A stretch of 64,000 nt of DNA from Clostridiales bacterium (GCA_015056255.1 SVGP01000005.1:62001-126000); one strand, 5' to 3'; counted from the first letter of the stretch, positions 25,554 through 34,638 are shown. A program made the numbers and translations. The notes: generated by a model not told the origin, from the sequence alone.

Positions 25554-26516
25554 ATGTTTATCAAAGGCTTTACCTACGGCTTTGACGGAAGAAAGGGCAT
25601 GTACCAAAAGCCGGAAGCTGCGCTTTCCATGGAAAGGCTTCAGCTTCTGGGCGGCGACTGGGCGGCTTTGGCGTTTGTGATTCATCAGGATTCGTTTTCA
25701 TCAACCGTCATCCGGCCCGACTATCGATATACGGTTACGGACAAGGATGTGTATGTGGCAGTCAATAGGCTTCACGATCTGGGTCTTAAGGTTTGCATGA
25801 AGCCCATGATCAACTGCATGGACGGCGTCTGGCGCGCGCACATCGCCTTCCCGGAAAGAGAAACCGGAAGAAAAGATTATTGGCAGGAGTGGTTCGACTG
25901 CTACACTGCGTTTTTGTGCCATTACGCGGAAATCGCCGAGGACACGGGCTGCGAAATGTCCTGCGTGGGCTGCGAGATGCTCGGAACCGAGCCGCAGGAA
26001 GCGCACTGGCGGCACGCGATTGAGGAAGTGCGCAAAATCTACCACGGCCCCCTTGTTTACAACACCAACCACGGAAAGGAATTCGGCGTCAAATGGTGGG
26101 ACGCAGTTGATTATATCGGCACCAGCGCCTATTTCGGCGTGGGCAAGGTTCCCGGAGACAGTATGGAAAACATGCTTTCGGAATGGGAAAAGCAGAAAAC
26201 GCGCCTTAAAAAGCTTTCGGACGACAACGGCGGCAAACAGATTATCTTTATGGAAATCGGCTGCAGAAGCGCAAAAGGCTGCGCACAAATGCCATACGAC
26301 TTCAGCCACAGGGAATTTCCCTACGACGAGGACGAGCAGGCCAATTTCTACGAAAGCTGTATGAGGGCGATGTGGGAAGAACCTTGGTTCGCCGGCTTTT
26401 TCTGGTGGGACTGGTACACATTCCTGCCAAAGAATCAGCCGGAAATGGGCTTTTCCGTTGTCGGAAAGAAAACGGAAACCCTGCTTCGCGAGTGGTATAA
26501 AAAGGAAAGAGAATAA
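25554..26516 (+). CDS. Intracellular glycoside hydrolase, GH113-like
   Basis: The 320-residue TIM-barrel protein starts at the ATG at 25554 (AGGAAGGAAAAAG upstream) and has no signal peptide. It resembles GH113 and related clan A enzymes: KGFTYGF at the start, LKVCMKPMIN near 79-87, a likely acid/base Glu141 in VGCEMLGTE, YIGTSAYF near 187-194, and a likely nucleophile Glu234 in IIFMEIGCRS. The C-terminal WFAGFFWWDWY (about 278-288) is the aromatic strand-8 motif seen in these enzymes. GH113 enzymes are beta-mannanases, but this sequence is divergent and the substrate is open. It stands alone between the glycerate kinase gene and a repeat patch. Confidence 0.75.
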   Translation: MFIKGFTYGFDGRKGMYQKPEAALSMERLQLLGGDWAALAFVIHQDSFSSTVIRPDYRYTVTDKDVYVAVNRLHDLGLKVCMKPMINCMDGVWRAHIAFPERETGRKDYWQEWFDCYTAFLCHYAEIAEDTGCEMSCVGCEMLGTEPQEAHWRHAIEEVRKIYHGPLVYNTNHGKEFGVKWWDAVDYIGTSAYFGVGKVPGDSMENMLSEWEKQKTRLKKLSDDNGGKQIIFMEIGCRSAKGCAQMPYDFSHREFPYDEDEQANFYESCMRAMWEEPWFAGFFWWDWYTFLPKNQPEMGFSVVGKKTETLLREWYKKERE

Positions 26517-26534
26517 GGTTATCTTTAATATAAC

Positions 26535-26612
26535 CGTAGGGACACTCCTCTGGCGTGTCCGCGTAATCCAAAGAAGGTATGGACGCGGACACCCGTAACG
26601 GGTATCCCTACG
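26535..26612. repeat. Intergenic palindromic repeat, GTAGGGA type
   Basis: A 78-base imperfect palindrome. Outer arms CGTAGGGA and TCCCTACG close the element, and inner arms GTGTCCGCGT and ACGCGGACAC form a second stem. It is the kind of REP/MITE-like intergenic element found scattered in clostridial genomes. No coding potential. Confidence 0.7.
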
Positions 26613-26640
26613 ATTTTAACGGTTTAATTCATAATATTAG

Positions 26641-26719
26641 CGCGGGCGATCGATGATCGCCCCTACATTTTATGATCGAATTATAACTATGCTGTAGGGG
26701 CGGTCATTGACCGCCCGCG
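26641..26719. repeat. Intergenic palindromic repeat, GGGCGATC/GGGCGGTC type
   Basis: A 79-base element whose two arms (26641-26666 and 26694-26719) are near-perfect inverted copies, and each arm is itself a palindrome (GGGCGATC-GATCGCCC and GGGCGGTC-GACCGCCC). The same core occurs at 10510-10526. It would fold into a cruciform or a long RNA hairpin and may terminate the flanking convergent genes. Confidence 0.75.
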
Positions 26720-26743
26720 CATTCTTTTCATACTTCGTTCAAT

Positions 26744-27592
26744 TTACAGATTCAAAAGCACAATCGACGCAATACCCATTGCGTATCCGATGTACTGATA
26801 CACCGTGAAGCGCTCTTTGTATACGACAAAACCCAAGAGGAACGAAACCAGCATCGAAAGCGCGGAAAAGGTTGGATACAAAACGATGTTCGGAAGCTTT
26901 CCGATGATGAGGAGCATCAGAAGGTTCAAGCTTGCGTTGACTGTTCCGTTTACGAGGGTATAAGGAAGACACACGCGCATCTCAGTTTTTATGTTTTTCG
27001 AGGTCAGAAATACGTAGGCGAACAAAAGAACGGTTGCGCATGTCAGCGCGATGATCATAAATTCGTGGCCGTAGCTGTCGCCCAGATGGAATTTATGCAT
27101 GTTCTGCATCATGGAACAGAAGCCGTTTCCCAAAAACGCGATCATCACCCAGACAAACCATTTCATCGAAAATGCGTTTTTCTCATCGAACTTCAGATTC
27201 ACAAGCGCGATGGCCGCAAACAAAAGCGCCATACCGACGACGGTAACGGGGGTTACGGTTTCACCTCTGATGATTCCGTAGGTGGTCGGAACGACGAGCG
27301 AGCAGGAGATGATCATGTTGGTCAAAGTGATTGTTCCATGGCGGACGGCCTCAACCGTGCCCACCCATGCCGAGGCATAGCATACGCCGAACACCAGCGC
27401 ATAGGGAATGAGCTTTACGGTAAAGGACAGCTGAAAGCCGGAAGTGACGATAAAGAAAACAAGCGCGATTAAGGAGGTTACCGCCGAAAACAGGCCGGAA
27501 TTGGGGCTTTTACTTTTCAGGTTATACTGCTTCTGGGCAATACTCTGGATGATGCTGACAAAGGGAAGAAGGAACAGAATCAGATATTGCAT
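26744..27592 (-). CDS. DMT-superfamily (EamA type) transporter
   Basis: The 282-residue membrane protein has ten hydrophobic segments in two EamA-like halves. The C-terminal half ends PTFSALSMLVSFLLGFVVYKERFTVYQYIGYAMGIASIVLLNL, the typical last two helices with a conserved glutamate between them. Members export or import amino acids, sugars or other metabolites. The gene is isolated, between palindromic repeats and the GH43 promoter region, so there is no context for the substrate. Confidence 0.82.
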   Translation of the reverse strand: MQYLILFLLPFVSIIQSIAQKQYNLKSKSPNSGLFSAVTSLIALVFFIVTSGFQLSFTVKLIPYALVFGVCYASAWVGTVEAVRHGTITLTNMIISCSLVVPTTYGIIRGETVTPVTVVGMALLFAAIALVNLKFDEKNAFSMKWFVWVMIAFLGNGFCSMMQNMHKFHLGDSYGHEFMIIALTCATVLLFAYVFLTSKNIKTEMRVCLPYTLVNGTVNASLNLLMLLIIGKLPNIVLYPTFSALSMLVSFLLGFVVYKERFTVYQYIGYAMGIASIVLLNL

Positions 27593-27745
27593 CAGCGTAC
27601 GCGCCTCCCGTGTATAAAGTGGAGGTATTTTACCACATATGATGTAAAGTGTTCAACCGCATAATTGGCGGAATACATTTTTCAAAGACCGGAGGAAAAA
27701 ATCATTTCATATACGGGTGAATATGGAAAAACTTTGTAAAAGGGT

Positions 27746-27774
27746 TTGCAACGACACCCAAATTGGAGTATAGT
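27746..27774 (+). promoter_or_regulatory. Sigma-A promoter of the GH43 gene
   Basis: TTGCAA (27746-27751) and TATAGT (27769-27774), 17-base spacer, with a palindrome starting two bases downstream of the -10 box. The leader is about 50 bases. Confidence 0.65.
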
Positions 27775-27775
27775 A

Positions 27776-27787
27776 TTCGTATACGAA
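27776..27787. promoter_or_regulatory. Operator-like palindrome TTCGTATACGAA
   Basis: A perfect 12-bp palindrome covering the expected transcription start of the GH43 gene. Its form recalls GntR/AraR-type sugar repressor sites. The block ATTC(G/T)TA next to the -10 box is shared with the promoters at 28874 and 36185. Confidence 0.55.
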
Positions 27788-27831
27788 ATTTCGCCCGCAT
27801 GCATGTGCATCCGGGAAAGGAGACGATAAAA

Positions 27832-28764
27832 ATGATTGAAAAGTATTCCGCGCCGCTTATCCTTCAGCGCGCCGACCCGTGCATTCTGTTAGCGCCCGAC
27901 GGCTTTTATTATTTCACTGCGTCGGTGCCGGAATTTGACCTTGTGGAATTAAGAAGGGCAAAAACCATTGAAGAGCTTCCCGAGGCCGAAACGCGCGTTG
28001 TCTGGCAAAAACCCGACGAGGGCGCGATGAGCAAATACATCTGGGCGCCTGAAATTCACATCGTGGACGGAAAATGGATGATCTATTTCGCCGCCGCATC
28101 GGAAGAGCCGGACAATATGGGCGTTTTCAGCCACAGAACCTATGTGCTTATGTGCGAGGACGAAAACCCTATGACGGGCGAGTGGACGCTCAAGGGCCAG
28201 ATTAAAACCGGCTGGGAATCCTTCACCATCGACTCCACCACCTTTGAAGCAAACGGAAAACGCTATTTCGTCTGGGCGCAGAGGGATTACGCCATTCCCG
28301 GAAACAGCAATCTGTATATCGCCGAAATGTTGTCCGCAATCGAGCTTAAGCTTCCCGCAACCCTTCTGTCCGTACCCGAATACGACTGGGAATGCTACGG
28401 CTTCCTTGTAAATGAAGGCGCGTCCGTACTTAAGCACAACGGAAAGCTGTTCATGACTTATTCCGGCTCCGCCACGGACGAACGATACGCCATGGGCCTG
28501 TTGGTAGCCGACGAAAAAAGCGACCTGCTCGATAAAAACAGCTGGAAAAAAAGCCCTGTTCCCGTCATGGTGACAGATCCCGCGCACAATATCTACGGCC
28601 CCGGCCACAACAGCTTTACCAAGGACGCTGAAGGCAATGATCTTCTCGTCTTCCACGCCCGCCCCTATCCTGGCTTTAAGGGGACGCCCCTTTCCGACCC
28701 GAACCGCCACGCCCATGTGTGGCCGCTCGAGTACGACGAGAACGATTATCCGATTTTCAATTAA
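27832..28764 (+). CDS. Intracellular GH43-family glycosidase
   Basis: The 310-residue five-bladed propeller enzyme has the three catalytic acids in place: general base Asp15 (RADPCILL), pKa-modulating Asp134 (FTIDSTTF) and general acid Glu195 (LVNEGASVL). WAPEIH at 71-76 and YGPGHNSF near 255 are also typical. GH43 enzymes remove arabinose or xylose residues from hemicellulose oligosaccharides, and this compact single-domain form without a signal peptide would act on imported material. The start at 27832 follows AAAGGAGA with 8-base spacing. It has its own promoter with a palindromic operator and is followed by a terminator. Confidence 0.88.
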   Translation: MIEKYSAPLILQRADPCILLAPDGFYYFTASVPEFDLVELRRAKTIEELPEAETRVVWQKPDEGAMSKYIWAPEIHIVDGKWMIYFAAASEEPDNMGVFSHRTYVLMCEDENPMTGEWTLKGQIKTGWESFTIDSTTFEANGKRYFVWAQRDYAIPGNSNLYIAEMLSAIELKLPATLLSVPEYDWECYGFLVNEGASVLKHNGKLFMTYSGSATDERYAMGLLVADEKSDLLDKNSWKKSPVPVMVTDPAHNIYGPGHNSFTKDAEGNDLLVFHARPYPGFKGTPLSDPNRHAHVWPLEYDENDYPIFN

Positions 28765-28769
28765 AAAAC

Positions 28770-28798
28770 ATCCTGCGCCGTGAAAAGCGCAGGATTTT
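28770..28798 (+). terminator. Terminator of the GH43 gene
   Basis: ATCCTGCGC pairs with GCGCAGGAT, followed by TTTCT. Confidence 0.8.
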
Positions 28799-28849
28799 CT
28801 ATATACTTTTTATGTCCCTATCTGTCAGGAGAACGGCTGAAATACTGTA

Positions 28850-28879
28850 TTGTTTATCTGCATGGGCAGCTGATATAAT
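28850..28879 (+). promoter_or_regulatory. Promoter of the 978-residue protein gene
   Basis: A consensus TATAAT (28874-28879) with a weak TTGTTT (28850-28855) at 18 bases. A weak -35 with a strong -10 is common for promoters that need an activator. Confidence 0.55.
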
Positions 28880-28895
28880 ATTCTTATAGAATATT
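28877..28895. promoter_or_regulatory. Inverted repeat AATATTC-N5-GAATATT overlapping the -10 box
   Basis: Perfect 7-bp arms around TTATA, overlapping the -10 box and the start region. The run beginning at the -10 box (TATAATATTCTTA) matches the solute-binding protein promoter of the same locus at 12 of 13 bases. A shared regulator site is the simplest reading. Confidence 0.6.
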
Positions 28896-28930
28896 CAATC
28901 GCTTTATGCAGGCAGCTTTCGGAGGGGTTT

Positions 28931-31867
28931 ATGAAATACGGTTACCGCATGGATAAGGATGCTACAGGCAAGTTTAAAAAGGCCGCTGCTCAGCAGGAAA
29001 TCGGCAATATCCGGTGCACACACGACGTGATTTTATTCCAAAACGCCGGCGACTTCATTCAGTTTTCATGCCCCGAAGGCGTTTCTGAAAACAGCGCGCT
29101 GGAGATTTTAGAGCTTCATCAAAAGGCGGATGAAAGCTTTTGCTATCATGTATATGTGAATGATCAGCTTTGCCACGTGCAAAGTATGGAGCCCTTGTCC
29201 GATTCGCTGTATCCATGCTTTGTCAAGCTCGCCCTTTCGCCCGGCGACGAGATCCGAATTGTCAATACGACAAATGAACCGGTGCGGTTTGTATCCGTTT
29301 ACCTTTATCCCGATATCGCGGTGGTGGTAGAGGAGAATCTGACTCCAATGGAGATCGGGCTTTGCTTCCCGCGCCCGAGCTACGCGGATTATGAAAAAGA
29401 TCTGTCCATTTTTAAGAGAATTCAGGCGGATTTTGCATGCCTTAGCCATTTCACTGTTGCTGCCGGCATTGAAATTCCCTATATGCTATTAAATGACGAC
29501 GAACTTCGCTTCCGGTTTCGCTATGTGCTTTCCCTTTCAAAAGATGCATGCATTCCCTTGATATTCAATTTCAACACCTGGTGGGATGCAACGCCCACAG
29601 GACGCGACGGAAAAGGCGGCTATTTTTCGGATGCGGAGTATCAGCAGGTGGTCTATGATCCCGAAACGGGAAAAACGCGTCTGTCAATTCCAAACCTCTG
29701 GCGGAATACGCCGTGGCTTTCCATGAACAACGAAACGCTTAATGCCGCTCGCAAGGCGCGTCTCGATTGTGCGCTGTTTATTTTGACCCAAATAAATGCA
29801 GAATACGGCTTTATTAGCAATTATCGCATCTTTATCGACAACGAGCCAACCTACTGGGCGGAGTTTGCGTATTCGCAGTCTCCGGAAGCGGGCGGGGATT
29901 TTTCAATGGCTGCCGCAAAAGCAGCGCGCGCAGATGGTGTTGATCTTACACCGAAGGGAAAAGTTACGCATGCGCAGAAGGAATGGCTCTATAAAAATCA
30001 CTCGTCATATATATCGGATCTTGCAAAGCAGTTTTATACATCAAACGCAAAAGAGATTGCTGTTTTGAATGAAAACGGATTATCCTATACAAATAATTAT
30101 GTTTCTGAAAACACATTTACGCATATTTTTCCCAATTCCGGTTATCCGTACGTTACCGGCAAACATCTCATGTATGAACAGCATGTTACAAAATGGGCGC
30201 GGTTGGGACTTGAATGCGCGGGCTTTCAGGATGAGCGCGTTCTATCCTACGCAAGCGCAAGCGGCAGATTTGCACAGGTCAACGCCGAACGGTGCTGCTA
30301 TGCCGATCCAATGTTCCATCTGCAGTTTTATGCCCATGGCGCAGTTTCGGATATCATTTTCAATTACTTTTATGACACGGATGTTGAGCACATCCGTTGG
30401 CTGGACACGTTAATAGACCAGCCAGCGCCGGATTTTTCGTATGGAAAAACTGTTTCGGAATTTGACGCCTGCCGGGATTCTCTGGAGGCACCGTGCGTTT
30501 ATTCGCATGAAAACCTTGCCGTTTCTCCGCTTCGCGAGCGGTGGACGCTTCGTCCGGATCGGCTCGGAAAAGGCAGCATCACGATAAGAATCGGCGATTC
30601 TTCAGATTACCCGCTTGGCGGCTATATCGAAATTACAGGTCTGATCCGCCCGGAGAACGGGGCGATATCTTTGCACATGGGGCATACAAGCGAATGCATG
30701 GAGGTTTCCATGGTGCTTCCTCAGAGGAACAGCGATTATCAGCATATTCCTCTTCGCGTTCCGCTTGGAGATATTGTAAATGCAGCGGGGCCAATCTATC
30801 TGCGGCTTGATATTGAATCCGATTATTATGACGATTGGGCTGAAATGAACAGCGTGTGGCGGATTCGCGCAGTACAAACGCTGAATGCACAAAGCGGCGC
30901 GTTCAATCGTTTTACGCTCAGGCAGCTGCGCGCGCTGAATATGCAGTTGGCGACACGCATGGATGCAATCAGGGCTCTGGAAACGAATTTTAAGACGATC
31001 GGTTCGTTGGAAGCGTTCGGACAGACCCCGAAAGAGGCCTACGAAAGCATCATGAGAAACATTTCTGCTAGTCAAACGCGAATGTTCAAAATCACCGCCT
31101 GCGGAAAGATTGCCGCCTTTAAGGCGGAAGTGGTCGATTGTTTCGCAAGTCCGATTCTCATCTTCCCGTCTGACAATCCTGAAAATGCATATATTATTGG
31201 AGAAGCTGGCGCGTATGTTGTTTTGAAAAGCGGTAAAAGACAATGGAAGCTTACGCCTTTTGAGCAACGGGCGTTTGACGAATTCGAGGGGACATTTATA
31301 GGATATAATGAAGAAAAGCGCACGTTACGCGTTCAAACGCATCGTCTGAACCAATACGCATGGCAGCCGTATCTCGATTTTGATTGCGCGGAGGATGCAG
31401 AGATTTCCATATGCGCCCACGAAATCACTGGCGATCTGCTCAGACACATCTCCTCGAATCCATACACGCCCTCGGCGATTGCGAACGCAAAGATCGATGC
31501 TCATCCGACGCTTACATCCCTGAAAGCGGGAGACGCTGTCCGGCTAAGTATAAAAAACAAGATTGTTGTAAGCGTGAGCGCCATTCGCGGTCTTGCGCGC
31601 GGACGATTGATTGCGTTTGATAAAATGACCCTTTTGCCTGAAGCGCGAAACGCATATCTGACGCTTGAAACCGCGCCGGGTGTTACAGCGATATTTGAGC
31701 TTGGCGCCAGAACGCATTTAAATTACGTGAAAGCGCCTGCCGAAAACGCCATGCTTGCGGGCTCGCACAATCTGAATCTTGATATTGGCAGTACGCTGCT
31801 AATTTCTTTTGAAGGCGATCAGTATGAAAATCGGCCCTACCGCGCAATAGAAATCACCGTCGTATAA
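28931..31867 (+). CDS. Large cytoplasmic protein, possible novel glycoside hydrolase (978 aa)
   Basis: I do not recognise the family. There is no signal peptide or membrane segment. Residues 1-135 look like a beta-sandwich. Residues about 140-500 read like a TIM barrel, with PLIFNFNTWWDA near 209-220, IFIDNEPTYWAEF at 300-312 (Asp303 and Glu305 are candidate catalytic acids) and a Trp/Tyr-rich run at 405-480. Residues 530-660 look like a second beta domain (GGYIEITGLIRPENGAISLHMGH). A long C-terminal part (690-978) seems beta-rich. The gene has its own promoter and faces a CUT1 sugar transporter operon whose promoter carries the same motif, so an intracellular glycosidase acting on the imported sugar is my best inference. 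GGAGGGG precedes the ATG. Confidence 0.6.
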   Translation: MKYGYRMDKDATGKFKKAAAQQEIGNIRCTHDVILFQNAGDFIQFSCPEGVSENSALEILELHQKADESFCYHVYVNDQLCHVQSMEPLSDSLYPCFVKLALSPGDEIRIVNTTNEPVRFVSVYLYPDIAVVVEENLTPMEIGLCFPRPSYADYEKDLSIFKRIQADFACLSHFTVAAGIEIPYMLLNDDELRFRFRYVLSLSKDACIPLIFNFNTWWDATPTGRDGKGGYFSDAEYQQVVYDPETGKTRLSIPNLWRNTPWLSMNNETLNAARKARLDCALFILTQINAEYGFISNYRIFIDNEPTYWAEFAYSQSPEAGGDFSMAAAKAARADGVDLTPKGKVTHAQKEWLYKNHSSYISDLAKQFYTSNAKEIAVLNENGLSYTNNYVSENTFTHIFPNSGYPYVTGKHLMYEQHVTKWARLGLECAGFQDERVLSYASASGRFAQVNAERCCYADPMFHLQFYAHGAVSDIIFNYFYDTDVEHIRWLDTLIDQPAPDFSYGKTVSEFDACRDSLEAPCVYSHENLAVSPLRERWTLRPDRLGKGSITIRIGDSSDYPLGGYIEITGLIRPENGAISLHMGHTSECMEVSMVLPQRNSDYQHIPLRVPLGDIVNAAGPIYLRLDIESDYYDDWAEMNSVWRIRAVQTLNAQSGAFNRFTLRQLRALNMQLATRMDAIRALETNFKTIGSLEAFGQTPKEAYESIMRNISASQTRMFKITACGKIAAFKAEVVDCFASPILIFPSDNPENAYIIGEAGAYVVLKSGKRQWKLTPFEQRAFDEFEGTFIGYNEEKRTLRVQTHRLNQYAWQPYLDFDCAEDAEISICAHEITGDLLRHISSNPYTPSAIANAKIDAHPTLTSLKAGDAVRLSIKNKIVVSVSAIRGLARGRLIAFDKMTLLPEARNAYLTLETAPGVTAIFELGARTHLNYVKAPAENAMLAGSHNLNLDIGSTLLISFEGDQYENRPYRAIEITVV

Positions 31868-31869
31868 GA

Positions 31870-31909
31870 AAAAGGACTTATGCAAATTGTTTATGCATAA
31901 GTCCCTTTT
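31870..31909. terminator. Bidirectional terminator
   Basis: AAAGGACTTATGCA pairs with TGCATAAGTCCCTTT around a T-rich loop, between the 978-residue protein gene and the convergent permease gene. Confidence 0.85.
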
Positions 31910-32743
31910 CTATCCCTTGACTGCACCGGTTGTAAGGCCGCTGATAAAATGCTTCATGTTGAAGGAGAACAACAGAATCAGCGGTATAGAGGCCATGAAG
32001 AAGCCTGCAAACATCGGGCCGTAGAGAATCTGCTGAACGTCTCTGTAGGAATACAGGCCCAGCGTGATGGTTTTCAGTTCCTTGTTGCTGGAAAGCGTGA
32101 GCATTGGCCAAATAAAATCGTTCCAGCTGTTTAAAAAGGTAAGGAGCATCTGAGAAGTCAGCGTAGCGCGAATCAGCGGTTCTGTGACATAGAAAAAGGT
32201 CTGAAGCTGATTTGCGCCGTCCAGACGCGCTGCATCAAAAAGATCCTGCGGAAGTCCCTCTATGTATGGCACAAGGATAACGATGAACTGAATCTGCGCC
32301 GTGGCAATGGCGGGCAGGATGGCCGATAAATAGGTGCCGATCATGCCCATGTCGCTGACCAATACATACATGGGAATCAGCGTCAAGACGCTTGGAATCA
32401 TCATAAACGACAGGATGAACATATAAAGGAAAGTTTTTCCCGGAAAATTAAAGCGTGCAAACACATACGCGCTGAGCACAGCAATGATGCTCGTTCCGGC
32501 CACGGTGCAGCCTGTCACGATAACCGAGTTTTTGAGATACTGAAGAATCATTCGATAGGATGACGTGTAGTTTTCAAATCTCAAGGGAAGCGTCATGGTG
32601 AAGGGGTGAGCGGCAATTTCAGAGTTGTTTTTAAGGCTTGAAATCAGCATGAAGTAGTAAGGGAAAAACGTACACACAACAATGAACATAAGAATTGCAA
32701 AGACCGCAAGCTTGCTCAGTCTTTTTCGCATTTGCATGCCCAA
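31910..32743 (-). CDS. Carbohydrate ABC transporter permease, MalG type
   Basis: The 277-residue permease has six membrane segments and the EAA-loop signature near 180-205 (LPQDLFDAARLDGANQLQTFF). It is the last gene of the unit solute-binding protein - AraC regulator - MalF-type - MalG-type. The reading frame begins at TTG (32743), 9 bases from AAAGGAGG; the ATG two codons later would be 15 bases away, so the TTG may be the true start. It follows the MalF-type gene by 15 bases. As in the first ABC locus, no ATPase gene is present. Confidence 0.9.
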   Translation of the reverse strand: MGMQMRKRLSKLAVFAILMFIVVCTFFPYYFMLISSLKNNSEIAAHPFTMTLPLRFENYTSSYRMILQYLKNSVIVTGCTVAGTSIIAVLSAYVFARFNFPGKTFLYMFILSFMMIPSVLTLIPMYVLVSDMGMIGTYLSAILPAIATAQIQFIVILVPYIEGLPQDLFDAARLDGANQLQTFFYVTEPLIRATLTSQMLLTFLNSWNDFIWPMLTLSSNKELKTITLGLYSYRDVQQILYGPMFAGFFMASIPLILLFSFNMKHFISGLTTGAVKG

Positions 32744-32758
32744 ATCGTTTCACCTCCT

Positions 32759-33673
32759 TTAGTCCGCCCGCTTGATGAACTTCTGCTGCATCAAGGTGAT
32801 GATCAGAATGATGGAAAACAGAACCACGCCCTGCGCCGTTGCATAGCCGTAGTTTCCGTTGATAAACGCGCTTTGATACATGTAATAGGCGGGTACCATC
32901 GTTCCGTAGCGGCCGGATGTGAAAACAAGCTGCGTTCCGAAATCCTGTATGCCTGAAATCATGCCGAGTATGGATAAAACCTTAATCTGAGGAACGAGCA
33001 AAGGAAGGTAAATGCTTCTGAAAATCCGCCATGGGGACGCTCCGTCGATCTGTGCGGATTCCTCAAGCGCACTATCCACATTCAAAAGGCCGGAAAGCAG
33101 TATGAGCATCGTAAATCCGCCCGCGAACGGAAAGCCCTTTAAGAGCATGGCCGGAAGGGTTACAGCGTTATCTGCAAGCCAGATCCTGCTCATGTGCCCA
33201 AGTCCCACGCTGTTTAGTATCGTATCCAGTACGCCGTTTCCATGCTGATAGAAAAAACGCCAGTACATCGTTCCCACCATGCCGGGAATCATCATTGGAA
33301 CGACAAACGCCCGTTGAAAAAACTTTCCCGCGCGACCGTCCTTCATTCTGAAAATCAGATAGGTAATGGGCAGATTGACCGCAAAAGAGGTGATAAATCC
33401 AGCAATCAGGAAAATAACAAGCGTTCCGAACGACGCCCAGAAATCGCCGTCTGCAAAAAGTTTGATGTACTGGGAAAGTCCCTCAAATTCAGGACTGAAA
33501 TAGTTTTTGGTTTTCCATCTGAAAAGCGATCTGTACACGCCTGACAACGCCGGGTACAGCGTGAATGTACAAAGCATAGCAAGGGTGGGAATCAGCGCAA
33601 TATAGCACCATCTCGCCTCATAAACCCGTTTTAGAAGACTTTTTTTCGGAATTCCAGACGGTATCATACTCAT
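32759..33673 (-). CDS. Sugar ABC transporter permease, MalF type
   Basis: The 304-residue permease starts at the ATG at 33673 (GAGGG at 8 bases). It has six membrane helices and an EAA loop near 205-230 (ALEESAQIDGASPWRIFRSIYLPLL). It should pair with the MalG-type gene that follows and receive sugar from the binding protein encoded at 34692-36101. The AraC regulator gene just upstream is separated by about 45 bases. The substrate is unknown; the nearby GH43 and 978-residue proteins suggest a plant-type oligosaccharide. Confidence 0.9.
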   Translation of the reverse strand: MSMIPSGIPKKSLLKRVYEARWCYIALIPTLAMLCTFTLYPALSGVYRSLFRWKTKNYFSPEFEGLSQYIKLFADGDFWASFGTLVIFLIAGFITSFAVNLPITYLIFRMKDGRAGKFFQRAFVVPMMIPGMVGTMYWRFFYQHGNGVLDTILNSVGLGHMSRIWLADNAVTLPAMLLKGFPFAGGFTMLILLSGLLNVDSALEESAQIDGASPWRIFRSIYLPLLVPQIKVLSILGMISGIQDFGTQLVFTSGRYGTMVPAYYMYQSAFINGNYGYATAQGVVLFSIILIITLMQQKFIKRAD

Positions 33674-33718
33674 CAACCATACCCTCTCTTGTGTTCAGTG
33701 ACGATCATAATTGTCGAT

Positions 33719-34615
33719 CTATTTTCTTCTGTAACTTGTCGGGCTGTCGAGTCCAAGCGTTTTAAAGCTTCGGATCATCTGTCTGTATCCGCTGAAGCCA
33801 GCTTCTCCTGCAATGAATTCAAGCGGATCCTCCGTCGTCTGAATCAGACGCACGGCTACATTTGCCCTTGTTTGAACCTTCAGGGCATGAAAGGTGTTAT
33901 CAAACACCTTTTTTAAAATCCGATTGATCTGCTTTTCGCTCAGTGCAAAAATTCTTGCGCACTCCGCCAGGGTTACATCCTTTTTATAATTTGCTTCCAG
34001 ATAATTCAGTATCGCGGAAGCCCGCTTGTAGTTGATATCGTTCCGGTCGAGTGTCTGATCATCCTGCGATCCGTTCTCAATTTGCACAAAGGTGAGCATG
34101 CCCATGACCGTTGAAAGCAAAGTAGATTTCGTCATGAAATCTGTTCCTGAGAGCGCCTGCGCGCTTGTATCGCGGAACAGCCGATCAAGTAAATCAAAAT
34201 TATACTTCAAAAATCCGTGCTGTTCGTTGTAGCAATAATAAAGCGAACGTGCGACCGTTTGCAAAAGTGTGTTTGCCTCTTCGCTGCATTCGTCCTTTGG
34301 ACAGGCAATATCGCATTCGATGCAATATTCCTTCATAACATGGCCTGTCAGCGTCGCCTGTGAATGATCAATATAGGGAGGACAAATGTAAAACTGTCCT
34401 GCCGCAACGGTGAAGGCGTTGTTGCCCAGAGTGATTTTCCCTTGTCCTTCATAGATATAGTGAAGCTCATAGTTTTTATGCGCATGCGCGGGTATGTCCC
34501 ACGCGCTGTCATCGTCAATGCGCGTAAAACGCGTTATGCGGATGAGCATATTTTCAAACTGAAGCTTGATTTCGCTGTTGAGATAATAGACATTTTTCTG
34601 AGGCAGCACTTTCAT
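33719..34615 (-). CDS. AraC-family transcriptional regulator with cupin sensor domain
   Basis: The 298-residue regulator has an N-terminal cupin-like ligand domain (about 15-100; HAHKNYELHYIYEGQGKITLGNNAFTVAAGQFYICPPYIDHSQ) and a C-terminal double helix-turn-helix (about 195-298; DVTLAECARIFALSEKQINRILKKVF and the second helix EDPLEFIAGEAGFSGYRQMIRSFKTLG). Such proteins bind a sugar and usually activate the adjacent transporter and hydrolase genes. It lies inside the ABC unit, between binding protein and permeases, after a terminator-like hairpin. It is the best candidate to bind the ATTCTTA-type sites next to the local promoters. Confidence 0.88.
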   Translation of the reverse strand: MKVLPQKNVYYLNSEIKLQFENMLIRITRFTRIDDDSAWDIPAHAHKNYELHYIYEGQGKITLGNNAFTVAAGQFYICPPYIDHSQATLTGHVMKEYCIECDIACPKDECSEEANTLLQTVARSLYYCYNEQHGFLKYNFDLLDRLFRDTSAQALSGTDFMTKSTLLSTVMGMLTFVQIENGSQDDQTLDRNDINYKRASAILNYLEANYKKDVTLAECARIFALSEKQINRILKKVFDNTFHALKVQTRANVAVRLIQTTEDPLEFIAGEAGFSGYRQMIRSFKTLGLDSPTSYRRK

Positions 34616-34638
34616 ACCTCCCGGGAAACATAAAACAA

